Below, one piece after another: positions 8,702 through 17,958 of a stretch of DNA of 64,000 nt. Each line of letters starts with the position of its first letter. The first letter of the stretch is position 1. Made by a program: the position numbers and the translations under genes. The notes beneath the pieces are model-generated. The model made no database searches and had not been told where the DNA came from. It saw only the letters and a program-made list of their open reading frames with translations. Origin of the DNA: Nitrospira_E sp052156535 (GTDB lineage Bacteria > Nitrospirota > Nitrospiria > Nitrospirales > UBA8639); assembly GCF_052156535.1 (NCBI RefSeq), contig NZ_JBQKUP010000035.1, positions 124,001 through 188,000 on the forward strand. Reading direction: 5' to 3'.

Positions 8702-9143
8702 CGTTTATTCCTGTCACATGTCCCTGGCCTTCACTTGAGATAAAACAAGGAACATGCTCGTCTCCATCCCTTCATGCCCATGAGAGCGACCCTTGGGAAC
8801 GGTTGTGGCAATCAAGCTTTCCTTTGTTCTGCGCATGGGTTCATGATCGAACATTCCGGTCATGCCGAATTAACAAAAGTGTTGGTGATATCTGCGAATT
8901 CCAATCTCCCTATATCCCAATATCGCATCAACACACAACCTTACTCCATCATCCCTCCTAGTTTTAAGCAAAGATCCATCTTGAATCTTTCCGCCTTATG
9001 TTTTTTCCGTCATTCCCGTCGGTAAAAGCAAGAATCTATTTTCATCTGTTCTTATAGGGGAATGGCCGAAGATGGATGCCCGATAAAAAATGTCAGGCAT
9101 GACAGGCAGGAGAATCAGCGTTGTACAGGACTCTACTCACGGC

Positions 9144-9178
9144 GTCATTCCCACAGATAGGAAGAGGGAATCCATCTT
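9144..9178 (+). repeat. GTCATTCCC...GGGAATCCATCTTG hairpin repeat
   Basis: A short intergenic repeat with imperfect inverted arms (GTCATTCCC and GGGAAT). Related copies lie at 15664-15703 (inverted) and 51984-52020, all ending in AATCCATCTTG. The MITE-like element at 9180 inserted into the CCATCTTG end of this copy. A degenerate relative is near 9008-9020. The surrounding 8702-9143 stretch holds no gene that I can see. Confidence 0.6.
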
Positions 9179-9179
9179 G

Positions 9180-9366
9180 GGTCTGTTGAAAAAAGCCGCC
9201 AGCGGCGTTCTCGCCATTTTTCTGTGCTCACGTACTACGCGTACGCTCCGCGCGTAAAAACGGCTGCGGCCTTGCTGGACGGACTTTTTTGAACCGACCA
9301 GGAGCCTTTGATGAGTAATCTAATCCTGGGCAAATTTTCCCTTGAACATCCTTATTATTCAACACT
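9180..9366 (+). mobile_element. MITE-like element, copy A (187 bp, subfamily 1)
   Basis: The left end is GGTCTGTTGAAAAAAGCC and the right end ATTATTCAACACT, giving short terminal inverted repeats around TGTTGAA. An inner inverted copy (CTTTTTTGAACCGACC) and a GCCGCCAGCGGC hairpin lie inside. It is flanked by a 9-bp duplication at 9171-9179 and 9367-9375 that now matches at 7 of 9 positions. There is no coding capacity. It lacks the inner segment found in copies B and C. Confidence 0.85.
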
Positions 9367-9452
9367 CCCATCTTACTCCTGGTCTTAATCCCTCGGCTTT
9401 GCTCGTTCTCTATCGGAGATTAGCGCTTGCCAACAAACATTCCACGAGCCGA

Positions 9453-10454
9453 TCAGAGTGGGAGCCGCACGAAAATATCGAGCAGCCTCCGAGCATACCC
9501 GAATTCATTGTCGTACCAGACGAGAACCTTGACGACGCGTCCTTGCACGACACGTGTCGAAAGCGCATCCACGATGCCGGAATGGGGGTCCCCAAGAATG
9601 TCCGCCGAGACTAATTCCTCTTCGCTATAGCCTAAGATGCCGTTCAATGGCCCATCGGCTGCCGCCTTGAATGCCTCATTCACTTTTCCGACACTGCATT
9701 CTTGGCGAAGATGGGCAACAATGTCAGTGATGGCTCCATCCAGGACCGGGGCACGAATGGCAATAGCGTCCATCCGTCCTTCCAATTCCGGTAGCACTTG
9801 CGTGGTGGCCACGGCTGCCCCTGTAGTGGTGGGGATCAGCGATACGGCGGCCGCTCGGCCTCGTCGTTGCTTTTTGGCCGGGCCATCAACCAACGCTTGG
9901 GAAACTGTATAGGCGTGCACCGTAGTGACCATGGCGTGCTCAATTCCAAAATTGTCGTGAAGCACTTTCAGGGGAGGCGCCAGAGAATTCGTGGTGCAAG
10001 AGGCCAACGAAATGACCTGGTGCTTTACCGGATCGAACTGGTGGTCGTTGACCCCTGGGACAATGGTGACATCAGCTGTCGGAGAAGGGGCACTAATGAT
10101 GACCCGCTTCGCGCCGGCGTCCAAATGCTTGGCCCCAAGATCACGTTTGGTAAACAACCCCGTACATTCAAGCACGACATCCACGCCCAATTCCTGCCAT
10201 GGCAAACGGGCTGGATCCTTTTCCGCGTAGATTGGAAACCGAGATCCTTTCATGAGAATCTCATTTCCCTTCACGGTCACAGGATATGGCGTGCGCCCAT
10301 GCACGGAATCAAACCGGAGGAGATAGGCCAAATTCTCCGGTGAGACCAAATCATTGACTGCGACGATCTCCACATCCTTTGATGTATTTTCACAATATTG
10401 TCGTAATACTAATCGTCCGATACGTCCGAGTCCGTTGATGGCCACCTTTTTCAT
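9453..10454 (-). CDS. gap: glyceraldehyde-3-phosphate dehydrogenase
   Basis: Type I phosphorylating GAPDH, about 333 residues, the family length. The NAD-binding loop INGLGRIGRLVLRQ is at the start, with Asp in AVNDL preferring NAD. The catalytic motif ASCTTNS carries the active Cys near residue 153, and YDNEFGYA lies near the end. The start at 10454 is chosen over GTG at 10463 because AAGGAG lies 8 bp upstream of it. The gene ends close to MITE copy A, with about 75 bp between them. It acts in glycolysis or gluconeogenesis, presumably gluconeogenic in an autotroph. Confidence 0.97.
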   Translation of the reverse strand: MKKVAINGLGRIGRLVLRQYCENTSKDVEIVAVNDLVSPENLAYLLRFDSVHGRTPYPVTVKGNEILMKGSRFPIYAEKDPARLPWQELGVDVVLECTGLFTKRDLGAKHLDAGAKRVIISAPSPTADVTIVPGVNDHQFDPVKHQVISLASCTTNSLAPPLKVLHDNFGIEHAMVTTVHAYTVSQALVDGPAKKQRRGRAAAVSLIPTTTGAAVATTQVLPELEGRMDAIAIRAPVLDGAITDIVAHLRQECSVGKVNEAFKAAADGPLNGILGYSEEELVSADILGDPHSGIVDALSTRVVQGRVVKVLVWYDNEFGYARRLLDIFVRLPL

Positions 10455-11118
10455 CACATTCACTCCTTCAAGATAGGTCTATCGGTTTTCGATCATCTTG
10501 CTCTCGAAAAAACTTTGACTTTGGCGCTTATGACACATTGAAACCGACCTGGAAAAGAATGCTCTCACAGCCAAACATCTCATTCGCCAGGCTTCGCCAC
10601 CAGGGTCGTACGTAGCAACATAGTTTTAAAATTATGCCCACAGACCTCGGTGTAGCTGAATAGCGCAATAAGAATAATTTGGCCGGTGCCTTTCAACAAT
10701 TCTCGGAAATTCGTTGGTTATTTCAAGGTCCGACAATTTCTTGTTTCTTGTTCCCATGTAGGTCTTTCTTGTCTTTCAGACTATCCCGTTTAAAGCGCAG
10801 AGAAAAGGAATTAACATCTTTTAGTTAGGTGGGAAAGTATAGCCTTTGTGGCCAACCGCCCTCCGCTCCTCTCAGCCTTCCCCCTATTCTCCTTTTCCCA
10901 ATGAGGATGACCAAGCCCCTTTACCAGACTAACCGATAAGCACCCTGCTCCTGGTTCGGCCCCCTTGAATGAACATTTCCATTTTCATCCATGCGTTCAT
11001 TCAGTCTGGTGATTGGCAACAGCCCCATACCGGGAAGGTAGTGTTGGCTCACCATCCGGGCCACGCATGTACAGAACGACTAGCTCTCTTTATCCATAAC
11101 ATTCAACATGAATGTGGA
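10455..11118. other. intergenic region
   Basis: No gene or convincing RNA structure was recognised. It contains the gap promoter region on its left and several T-rich stretches (TTTCTTGTTTCTTG near 10737). Reading frames here are short and lack ribosome binding sites. Confidence 0.4.
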
Positions 11119-11466
11119 TTAACCATGATAAAAATCTTCACGAATAATTTTTCCATCATTCCACGTTTGAACGGCCACCTGCTGCATCTTTATCCGGTTT
11201 CCTCCCTTAAAAGTCAGGTCAAAGGTCCATTCAACGGCAGCATGATCCCCCTCAACGATCGTCCGTCCGACTTGGGCCCCATGAAATTCCTGAACATTCC
11301 CAACAAACTTTTCTTCATATTCCCGATTGGCCGTTTTCCCAACCCGTTCGTCCTTTCGATTTTCACTCATCACCACGTTGTCAGCGTAGTACTTGTCAAA
11401 TGTCTCCAAAAGCTTTCCAGCCAAAATACCATCGATCACAGCGTGAACCTGGCTTTTAATATTCAT
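11119..11466 (-). CDS. SnoaL/NTF2-like domain protein
   Basis: A 115-residue protein with the cone-shaped NTF2/SnoaL pattern: N-terminal helix (VHAVIDGILAGKLLETF), KYYADNVVM, then alternating strands GDHAAVEWTFDLTF and MQQVAVQTWNDGKI. The ending REDFYHG resembles small SnoaL proteins. The start at 11466 has GAGGAGG about 8 bp upstream; the frame extends further but without such a site. The ligand or reaction is unknown. It stands alone, divergent from the MBL-rhodanese gene to its right. Confidence 0.75.
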   Translation of the reverse strand: MNIKSQVHAVIDGILAGKLLETFDKYYADNVVMSENRKDERVGKTANREYEEKFVGNVQEFHGAQVGRTIVEGDHAAVEWTFDLTFKGGNRIKMQQVAVQTWNDGKIIREDFYHG

Positions 11467-12003
11467 AAAATGTTCCTCCTCTGAATGACTACACCTCTCC
11501 TTAGGTAAAGACAAAAGACTGAACCCTCCGGGTCATCGCCATTCCCCTATGAAGACTTGGGAGCAAAGCAGATGCCAAACCTTAAGATCATTGTTTTGTA
11601 CGCTTTCAATACAACCAAAATTGAGTGTGACCATCAGGGGGAAAAAAGTTTCAACCCACTCCCTTTCGGGATTAGGGCGGCCCTCCGTAAGCCCAACACG
11701 AGTATCAATCCATTCGTTTACTAAAACTGGAAATGATGCGTTTCCCCTCACTATCAAAAAACTGAGATGGGTATTTTTTCCACACTCTTTGTATGCACTT
11801 CCAGGCAAGACACCACATGAGAATCCCTTTAAATAGCAAGAATGCTCGGTACAGATCTTTTCGGGGTGGGACGACTCAATTACTTGGCACCTATGTTGCT
11901 CTCTAAATTTACAATCGTTGTTATTTTAATTCTTATTGGTTCATCCACAACTTTTTCCCATACGTACACTGCCAGTCAAAAACAATTCAATTGGGAGGAT
12001 CCC
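11467..12003. other. divergent region before the MBL-rhodanese gene, possible signal-peptide extension
   Basis: The frame of the next gene is open back to 11842. From ATG at 11893 it would add MLLSKFTIVVILILIGSS followed by TTFSHTYTASQ, which reads like a Sec signal peptide but has no ribosome binding site. The rest, 11467-11840, has overlapping short frames on both strands without support. Confidence 0.35.
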
Positions 12004-13407
12004 ATGATTTTCAAACAATACTATTTAGGATGTTTAGCGCATGCCTCATATCTCATCGGTGATAAAATAACGCGTACCGCGGTCGTCATTGATCCGCAAC
12101 GGGACATCGATCAGTATGTGAAAGATGCGGAAGGCCAAAAGGTAGACATCCGCTACGTCTTTCTTACGCACTTTCATGCTGATTTTGTGGCAGGACATCT
12201 TGAGCTCCGTGATCGCGTGGGAGCGAAGATCTGCCTCGGTGCCAAAGCCAAAGCTGACTTCCCATTTCAGGCCTTCAAGGATGGGGATCTACTGGAATTC
12301 GGCGGAATCCGACTCAAAGTACTCGAAACTCCTGGCCATACCCCTGAGGGTATTTCTCTTGTCGTTTTTGACCTATAAAAAAGTTCGACCATCCCCCATG
12401 CCGTCTTAACAGGCGATACTCTGTTTATCGGAGATGTCGGGCGACCGGACTTGATGGCATCTGTCGGCATCACCGCCAATGAATTGGCCGGGATGCTTTA
12501 TGATTCTCTCCACGACAAAATTCTGTCCCTTCCCGATACGACGCTGGTATATCCGGCACATGGAGCCGGATCGATGTGTGGGAAAAATTTGAGTACGGAC
12601 ACATTCTCCACGATGGAGACACAACGAAAGTACAACTATGCCTTGCAGCCGATGAAGAAAGACGAATTCATTCAACTCGTGACGGCGAACCAACCTGAAG
12701 CCCCACAGTATTTCGGATATGACGCGATGCTTAATCGAAAAGAACGGCCCACACTTGACCAGGTCCTGGAAGAAGAACTGAAACCCTTATCCCTTGAGGA
12801 CGTGCTCGAATTACGAGACTCCGGGGCTCAAATCGTCGATGTTCGCGATCCCGCGGATTTCGCCGGAGGACATCTCGTGGGGAGTGTGAACATTGGGTTG
12901 GGTGGCAAGTTTGCGACCTGGGCGGGCATCATCTTTTCGCCGCAAAAGTGTATTGTCATTATTGCGGAGCCGGGTCGCGAACCAGAAGCCGCAACACGAT
13001 TAGGTCGAATTGGCTTTGATCAAGTCTCGGGGTATTTGCAAGGGGGAATGGAAGCCTTGTCGAATCGCCCTGATCTCGTAGGACGCACGGCTCGGATTAC
13101 GGCTCAGACATTGGCAGAAGAATTACAAACCGTCGAACCCCCACTTGTACTAGATGTCCGGAAGGAACAGGAGTGGAAGGACAAGCAAATTGGTCATAGT
13201 GTAAATATTCCAGTCAGTAATCTCGAGGAACGAATCGACGAGGTGACTCGGGACCGGCAAATTGTAGTTCACTGTGCCTCAGGGTATCGCTCGTCGATGG
13301 CCGCGAGTCTTTTGGAAAAGCATGGCATCACAAACGTGATGGACCTTGTTGGTGGGATCGATGCATGGGAAAAGGTACGACCCGCCCCTGCTGCTCAAAC
13401 CGGATAA
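12004..13407 (+). pseudogene. MBL-fold hydrolase with two rhodanese domains, interrupted by one in-frame TAA
   Basis: From ATG at 12004 (GGGAGG upstream) the metallo-beta-lactamase half shows THFHADFVAGH and ETPGHTPEGIS, then a TAA at 12376-12378 (codon 125). The same frame continues without further defects through HAVLTGDTLFIGDVGRPDL, a degenerate rhodanese domain (about 262-355, no Cys) and an active-type rhodanese domain (about 362-465) with VVHCASGYRS. The family is related to ETHE1/CstB persulfide dioxygenases and handles sulfane sulfur. Everything after the stop is intact, so this is a very recent loss, a sequencing error or a readthrough gene. An alternative upstream start at 11893 would add a signal peptide. 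Confidence 0.85.
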
Positions 13408-13480
13408 TGGTCAACCAATGAACTAAAGACGTGTGTCCTGGATTTTGCACTTTCCGTTTTTAAGGAATGAGGGAATTCGA

Positions 13481-14269
13481 ATGGGATCATCCAAGAACAT
13501 TCATGGTAGCGTCACGCTAGTGATGTTTGTTGGCCTATTTCTTTTTATTAGTAATGCCCACGCCACGGAGACGACGATTGTTGTTCGAGCCCTGGCCAAG
13601 GATGCCATGTTCATTGGCACATCCATGGGCGGCGCGAAAATCATCATTCGTGAGGTCGAGAGTGGCGCCATCTTGGCAGAAGGCACAACCAAGGGTGGAA
13701 CCGGTAATCCTGCGACTGTTATGAAAGAACCTCGGAAACGAGGTACTTCCCTTTCAGATGCTTCCACAGCAAAATTTGAAGCAAGCCTTGACCTCGCGGA
13801 ACCCACTCTCGTTAGTGTTGAAGCCTTAGCTCCGTATAGTCAGAGGCAGGCACTGATCAAAGTGAGCACCCAACTCTGGCTTCTACCTGGACGAAACCTC
13901 AATGGGGATGGCGTGATCCTGGAGATTCCAGGTTTTGCCGTGGACGTCCTTTATCCTCAATCTTCTGAGCGTTTTCGCCTTTCAGATACCCGGGTCATTT
14001 CCATTTCAGCCAATGTCGTGATGATGTGTGGTTGCCCCATTACACCAGGAGGTATGTGGGATGCCAACCGTTATGAAATACAGGGAATCGTGAAACACAA
14101 TGGCATCCCAATAGGACGCGTCTTTTTGGCGTATGCCAATAAACCGAATACTTTTACGGGAAATTTAGAAATCGGGAAATCTGGTGTGTATGAGATTCAC
14201 GTGTATGCCTATGACGCGCAGACGGGGAATACCGGTATAGATCGCGTGGTGTTTAAGGTTCAGGATTAA
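13481..14269 (+). CDS. secreted protein of unknown function next to a di-haem peroxidase
   Basis: A 262-residue protein with a clear signal peptide (hydrophobic VTLVMFVGLFLFIS, cleavage after NAHA). The mature part looks all-beta: a first domain (ETTIVVRALAKDAMFIG, IIIREVESG), then a second with repeated strands and a distinctive VVMMCGCPITPGGMW segment near residue 190, then GVYEIHVYAYDAQTGNTG at the end. Cys-Gly-Cys next to two Met suggests a metal (copper or haem) contact, but I do not recognise the family. The peroxidase gene starts 34 bp downstream, so they are probably co-transcribed and act together in the periplasm. Confidence 0.75.
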   Translation: MGSSKNIHGSVTLVMFVGLFLFISNAHATETTIVVRALAKDAMFIGTSMGGAKIIIREVESGAILAEGTTKGGTGNPATVMKEPRKRGTSLSDASTAKFEASLDLAEPTLVSVEALAPYSQRQALIKVSTQLWLLPGRNLNGDGVILEIPGFAVDVLYPQSSERFRLSDTRVISISANVVMMCGCPITPGGMWDANRYEIQGIVKHNGIPIGRVFLAYANKPNTFTGNLEIGKSGVYEIHVYAYDAQTGNTGIDRVVFKVQD

Positions 14270-14303
14270 ATCATTGCCGACCAAATGTAAAGGGAGGAAA
14301 TAC

Positions 14304-15374
14304 ATGAAACCGGGCACGACATCCACCAGGATGATGGGAATTTTCGCGGTATTACTATTTCTTTTTGAAACAGGACTCGCTCAGCAAGTGTTTCCTCCAA
14401 CCATGTTCAATACCAAGATCATTGAGGTCGATGGAGTGCGTGTACCTGATATTGGCCCTTTACCAACCATGGTTCCCATTCCAGCAACCAACCTCAATTA
14501 CAAAGCGAAGGTCAAGTTAGGGAAACAGTTGTACTTTGACGGTCGGCTTTCAAGTAACAACGCCATATCCTGTGCGTTTTGCCACCTTCCTTCCGCTGGG
14601 TTTGCCGACCCTAAACAAGTGTCCATTGGAGTGGGAGGTAAACAAGGCGAACGAAATTCCCCCACCGTGTTTAACACAGCCTTCAACCCCGTGCAATTTT
14701 GGGATGGACGGGTGAGTTCACTCGAAGAACAAGCGTTGGGCCCGATACACAATCCTGTGGAAATGGCGGAGACGCATGACAATGTGGTCATAAAGTTACG
14801 AAAAATCCAAGGCTACCAGGATCTATTTCAAAAAGTGTTTGGCACGGGCGTCAACCTTCAAAATATTGTGGAGGCCATAGCGGCGTATGAACGAACCATC
14901 ATTTCGACCAATTCTCCATTTGACAAGTATGTCCTGGGCGATTCAACGGCGATGAGTGAGGACGCAGTGAAAGGCATGGCACTTTTTAAAGGGAAAGCGC
15001 GATGCATCCTTTGTCATAACGGCCCTAACTTTACGAATAACCGGTTTTACAATCTTGGCGTGCCACAAGTTGGGCCCCAGAAGAAGGACCTGGGGCGGTA
15101 CAATGTGACGCATTTAGAAAAAGACAAACGGGCGTTTAAAACTCCAACCCTTCGAAGTATCACCGAAACGACACCCTACATGCATGATGGTGCATTCAAA
15201 ACGCTGGAAGAAGTGATCGACTTCTTAGACAACGGCGGGGGAGACGATGCGAACAAACACTCCCTTATGAAACCTCTCGCGTTGACGAAAGCAGAAAAGG
15301 GTGAGCTTCTGGCCTTCTTACATGCGCTCAAAGGGGAAGAAATCCCCTTCGAATTTCCCTCGTTGCCGGAATAA
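14304..15374 (+). CDS. di-haem cytochrome c peroxidase (CcpA/MauG superfamily)
   Basis: About 356 residues with a signal peptide (MMGIFAVLLFLFETGLAQ) and two haem c motifs: CAFCH at about residue 92 and CILCH near 235. The RNSPTVFNTAFN, WDGRVSSLEEQA and TPTLRSITETTPYMHDG segments are typical of bacterial di-haem peroxidases. It reduces H2O2 in the periplasm with electrons from cytochrome c. AGGGAGG precedes the ATG, and an earlier in-frame ATG at 14274 lacks this. It pairs with the MCGCP-containing secreted protein upstream. Confidence 0.93.
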   Translation: MKPGTTSTRMMGIFAVLLFLFETGLAQQVFPPTMFNTKIIEVDGVRVPDIGPLPTMVPIPATNLNYKAKVKLGKQLYFDGRLSSNNAISCAFCHLPSAGFADPKQVSIGVGGKQGERNSPTVFNTAFNPVQFWDGRVSSLEEQALGPIHNPVEMAETHDNVVIKLRKIQGYQDLFQKVFGTGVNLQNIVEAIAAYERTIISTNSPFDKYVLGDSTAMSEDAVKGMALFKGKARCILCHNGPNFTNNRFYNLGVPQVGPQKKDLGRYNVTHLEKDKRAFKTPTLRSITETTPYMHDGAFKTLEEVIDFLDNGGGDDANKHSLMKPLALTKAEKGELLAFLHALKGEEIPFEFPSLPE

Positions 15375-15620
15375 GACAACATCCATCAGATGGTAGGCAG
15401 ACATGGAAACATTTCTTTGTCTCGGGTCGGCGCGAATACTTCCAATCCACGTTTGCCAAGAGAGTATCTCATAACAATATGTAGACTTTTTTTAATCGTA
15501 TTGTTCATTCTCTGAGGAAGTCGATAAGTTGACCCACGGGCTCACGCCACGCGGTCCTCCGTGCTAAGCTTGAGAGTGCATAGAGGCCGGTCAACCCTCA
15601 TACACAAAATCTGGATCCGT

Positions 15621-15703
15621 TCTGTCATACCCGCAGTATTAGGCGAGTATCCATCCGGACTGGACAAGATGGATTCCCGCTAACGACTATGCGGGAATGA
15701 CGG
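15621..15703. repeat. inverted repeat, GTCATTCCC family
   Basis: Two roughly 34-bp imperfect inverted arms: TGTCATACCCGCAGTATTAG... at the left, and ...ACTATGCGGGAATGACGG at the right. The right arm is the same unit as at 9144 and 51984 in reverse orientation, so this is a paired copy able to form a long hairpin. It lies in the gap after the peroxidase gene (15375-15744), which shows no gene. Confidence 0.65.
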
Positions 15704-15744
15704 AAAAGGATGGAAGGGTCGAATAATATCTGAATGTCGGCGTC

Positions 15745-16160
15745 TTATATTAATACGAACCATTTAGTGACCTGATCAGTAATTTGAAATTTGACGAGGA
15801 GAGCAAACTCGAAAGCTATGGCTATTCGGACTGCTAACAAATCTGGAGGGCTGTTGAGATTGTTAGGATTGACAAAGACCACGAGGGTTGTGTCTTTGGG
15901 AATTTCAAAATTGGCCAATTCGAATCCAAAATCATGCTCTGGTAAAAGTAAAGTCTCTGTGTAGCGTTTTGCGATTTCCGGAAAAAGCCCTTAAGAGGGT
16001 GTGAGGAGATGAACTTGCTGCCCCAGCCGATCAAAAAGCTGGCGCAGGATCAACTCGGAACTGGCATTGAGAGCAACTAATTGTTGAGGGACCCCCATAC
16101 GCTCGCTAATGAGCGGACGTAATGGTTCGGATTACGGATCTGTATAAAATTAACTGTGCC
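15745..16160 (-). pseudogene. PLP-dependent aminotransferase (HisC/CobD-like) remnant
   Basis: The minus strand reads in one frame FYTDP-stop-SEPLRPLISERMGVP, LVALNASSELILRQL, HLLTPS-stop-GLFPEIAKRYTE and then FEIPKDTTLVVFVNPNN. This is the N-terminal third of a class I/II aminotransferase: the YPDPQS..LR entry, the GSSELI helix and the NPNNP loop. Each TAA is one base from the expected codon (CAA for Gln; TAT or TAC for Tyr). After the NPNN loop the sequence loses resemblance and stops at 15745; the PLP-lysine region is absent. Upstream minus-strand sequence to about 16290 also reads protein-like but is unassigned. Confidence 0.7.
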
Positions 16161-16309
16161 GCACAACTGCCTGGGCCGTGTCAATGGGTCCATCAAGAGG
16201 AGAGAGGGTTTTCGCAGAGGAGCAGGTGAGTCCTACAAACGTTCCTCCTTGCTTCTCAAGGTGTGCCGTCATCCTATGCTTTTTCTACCAAGATCTCATT
16301 CCGTGAGAG

Positions 16310-16544
16310 GGTCTGTTGAAAAAAGCCGCCAGCGGCGTTCTCGCCATTTTCCCGTGCTCACGGACTACGCGTACGCTCCGCGCGTAAAAACGGCTGCGGC
16401 CTTTCCTTCGAGGGGCCTCAGGACAGGACTGGACGGACCCTTCGGGAAGACTCAGGGCATGCTTTTTTGAACCGACCCGGAGCCTTTGATGAGTTATCTA
16501 ATCCTGGGCAATTTTGCCCTTGAACATCCTTATTATTCAACACT
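16310..16544 (+). mobile_element. MITE-like element, copy B (235 bp, subfamily 1)
   Basis: Starts GGTCTGTTGAAAAAAGCC and ends ATTATTCAACACT. It is flanked by a perfect 9-bp duplication CCGTGAGAG at 16301-16309 and 16545-16553. The right third (CCTTTGATGAGTTATCTAAT) matches copy A, not C or D. Compared with A it has an additional inner segment (GGGCCTCAGGACAGGACTGG). The inserted end lies 6 bp past the stop of the ZIP transporter gene. Confidence 0.9.
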
Positions 16545-16558
16545 CCGTGAGAGGAAAA

Positions 16559-17287
16559 CTAGCCCTTACTCAAAACAATGCCCACGGCAACAAGAATCCC
16601 TCCTAGCAGCGCAACCAGGCTATATTTTTGTGGTTCGTGTTCAGCATGCGGGAGCAGGTGAGTGGCTCCGACATAGACCAAAGCGCCAGCCGAAACCGAT
16701 AACAAAGCCCCGAGTATAGGCTTTTCGATTTGGCTAATCATGGGAAAGGAAATAAGGGTTCCCAAGGGTGTCGTCAGGGCTGCAGCCAAAAAGGCCAGGA
16801 TCGTGGATCGTTTCTGTGAATATCCCCCGCGAATGAGGAGTACATAGGTCACGATCCCCTCTGGGAACTCATGAAGAACCATCCCAATGGCCGTTACAAC
16901 ACCAGTAAAAATACTGACACTAAAAGTAATGGAATAAACGACCCCATCAATGAGAGAGTGAAAGCCGATTCCTAACAAGGGGACGAGGCCTATTGCCGAA
17001 TCAGGGTTTTTATCGCACACAAAAACCGTGATGAATCGGTTGAAAAAATGCAAGGCCAAAAAGCCACCAAGAAGGTACCATGGCGCATGAATATTCATCT
17101 CGAATGATTTGGGGATGATATGTAAGAACGAGACGGAGATCAGGACCCCAGCGGCAAAACACGAGAAATAGGTGGTATTCTTCCGACCCCATGCCTCAAA
17201 ATGCCGGATGACATAGATGCCAATCGTCGTGACGAGACCAGCGAGTATGCTGGCACCCAGCGCTGTAGAAAAGTGAGTACCCATCAT
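16559..17287 (-). CDS. ZIP-family divalent metal transporter
   Basis: A 242-residue polytopic membrane protein with about eight hydrophobic segments. The core metal-site helix contains GMVLHEFPEGIVTYVLL (HEFPEG near 139-144), and helix 4 has GIGFHSLIDGVVYS, the two diagnostic ZIP motifs with His, Glu and Asp ligands. A His-containing THLLPHAEHEPQKY loop lies near the C-terminus. It probably imports zinc or iron. ATG at 17287 is followed by a second ATG. The 3' end abuts MITE copy B, which may supply or alter its transcription end. Confidence 0.92.
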   Translation of the reverse strand: MMGTHFSTALGASILAGLVTTIGIYVIRHFEAWGRKNTTYFSCFAAGVLISVSFLHIIPKSFEMNIHAPWYLLGGFLALHFFNRFITVFVCDKNPDSAIGLVPLLGIGFHSLIDGVVYSITFSVSIFTGVVTAIGMVLHEFPEGIVTYVLLIRGGYSQKRSTILAFLAAALTTPLGTLISFPMISQIEKPILGALLSVSAGALVYVGATHLLPHAEHEPQKYSLVALLGGILVAVGIVLSKG

Positions 17288-17428
17288 GTCACGTTATTGT
17301 CTAACAATTCCTTTCATCCTTATATCCCTTAGCCTTAAGAGATCAGCTCAGCACTGCAGTCCTCACCTACCAACCGTTCTTTGATTCATTGATTATTGTG
17401 GGTAAGGCTATCTTCTCTAACAGCTAGG

Positions 17429-17746
17429 TCATTGTTCTTCGCACATTTTGACCTTTTCCATAAAGACTTCAAGCTCGGGATTGGAATAGACACCATAGGC
17501 ATCAGCAATGGCTCCACGTATTCCATCGCTGGTTTCAATCGCATAGACAATAGACTCATCATCTGGATCGCTGACTCCTTCAAAGCGATGATGCTCCAAA
17601 ATAGAAAGCTCCTCGGCTCTGAAGGTTCTCCCGCTGTCAACGGCGCAAAAGGTATTATTCAGAAACTCGAAATTCGTCGTGAAACCTCGCGCCTTAAGTC
17701 CCTTAAGGGCTTCGGTCATTGATGTGTATTCATGGCTTTGCATCAT
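17429..17746 (-). CDS. small conserved protein (family often labelled phosphoribosylpyrophosphate synthetase)
   Basis: A 105-residue protein: TMTEALKGLKARGFTTNF-type N-terminus, FRAEELSILEHHRFEG, then DPDDESIVYAIETSDGIRG and ADAYGVY. This pattern belongs to a short conserved family that databases often name PRPP synthetase although it lacks that fold; the function is unknown. A close paralogue starts at 63830 and runs off the window. In the N-terminal 57 residues the two share the TMTEALKGL, TTNF, FCAVxSG and EHHRFEGV segments. Confidence 0.75.
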   Translation of the reverse strand: MMQSHEYTSMTEALKGLKARGFTTNFEFLNNTFCAVDSGRTFRAEELSILEHHRFEGVSDPDDESIVYAIETSDGIRGAIADAYGVYSNPELEVFMEKVKMCEEQ

Positions 17747-17958
17747 TGAAATTGAACTTCTTTTACTCTTCTAGTTGTGTAGTTGGGTTGTGGCAATGTT
17801 CTTTTAAATCGAAAATAATTCCATTCCGGCTGGCCGATTTCCAACGTCACCCTTTTAAGAAGAAATGGATCATTCTGGATACTCCTAGCAACAATATCCA
17901 TTTCAATTGCCCCTTGGAGGAATTTCATATCATTGGAAAATGATACACTTCCTAATTA

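Noticed and set aside
9180..9366. Element copies first considered as rho-independent terminators
   Set aside because: The hairpin is followed by GTTCTCGCC rather than a T-run and the copies carry 9-bp duplications, so they are mobile units.
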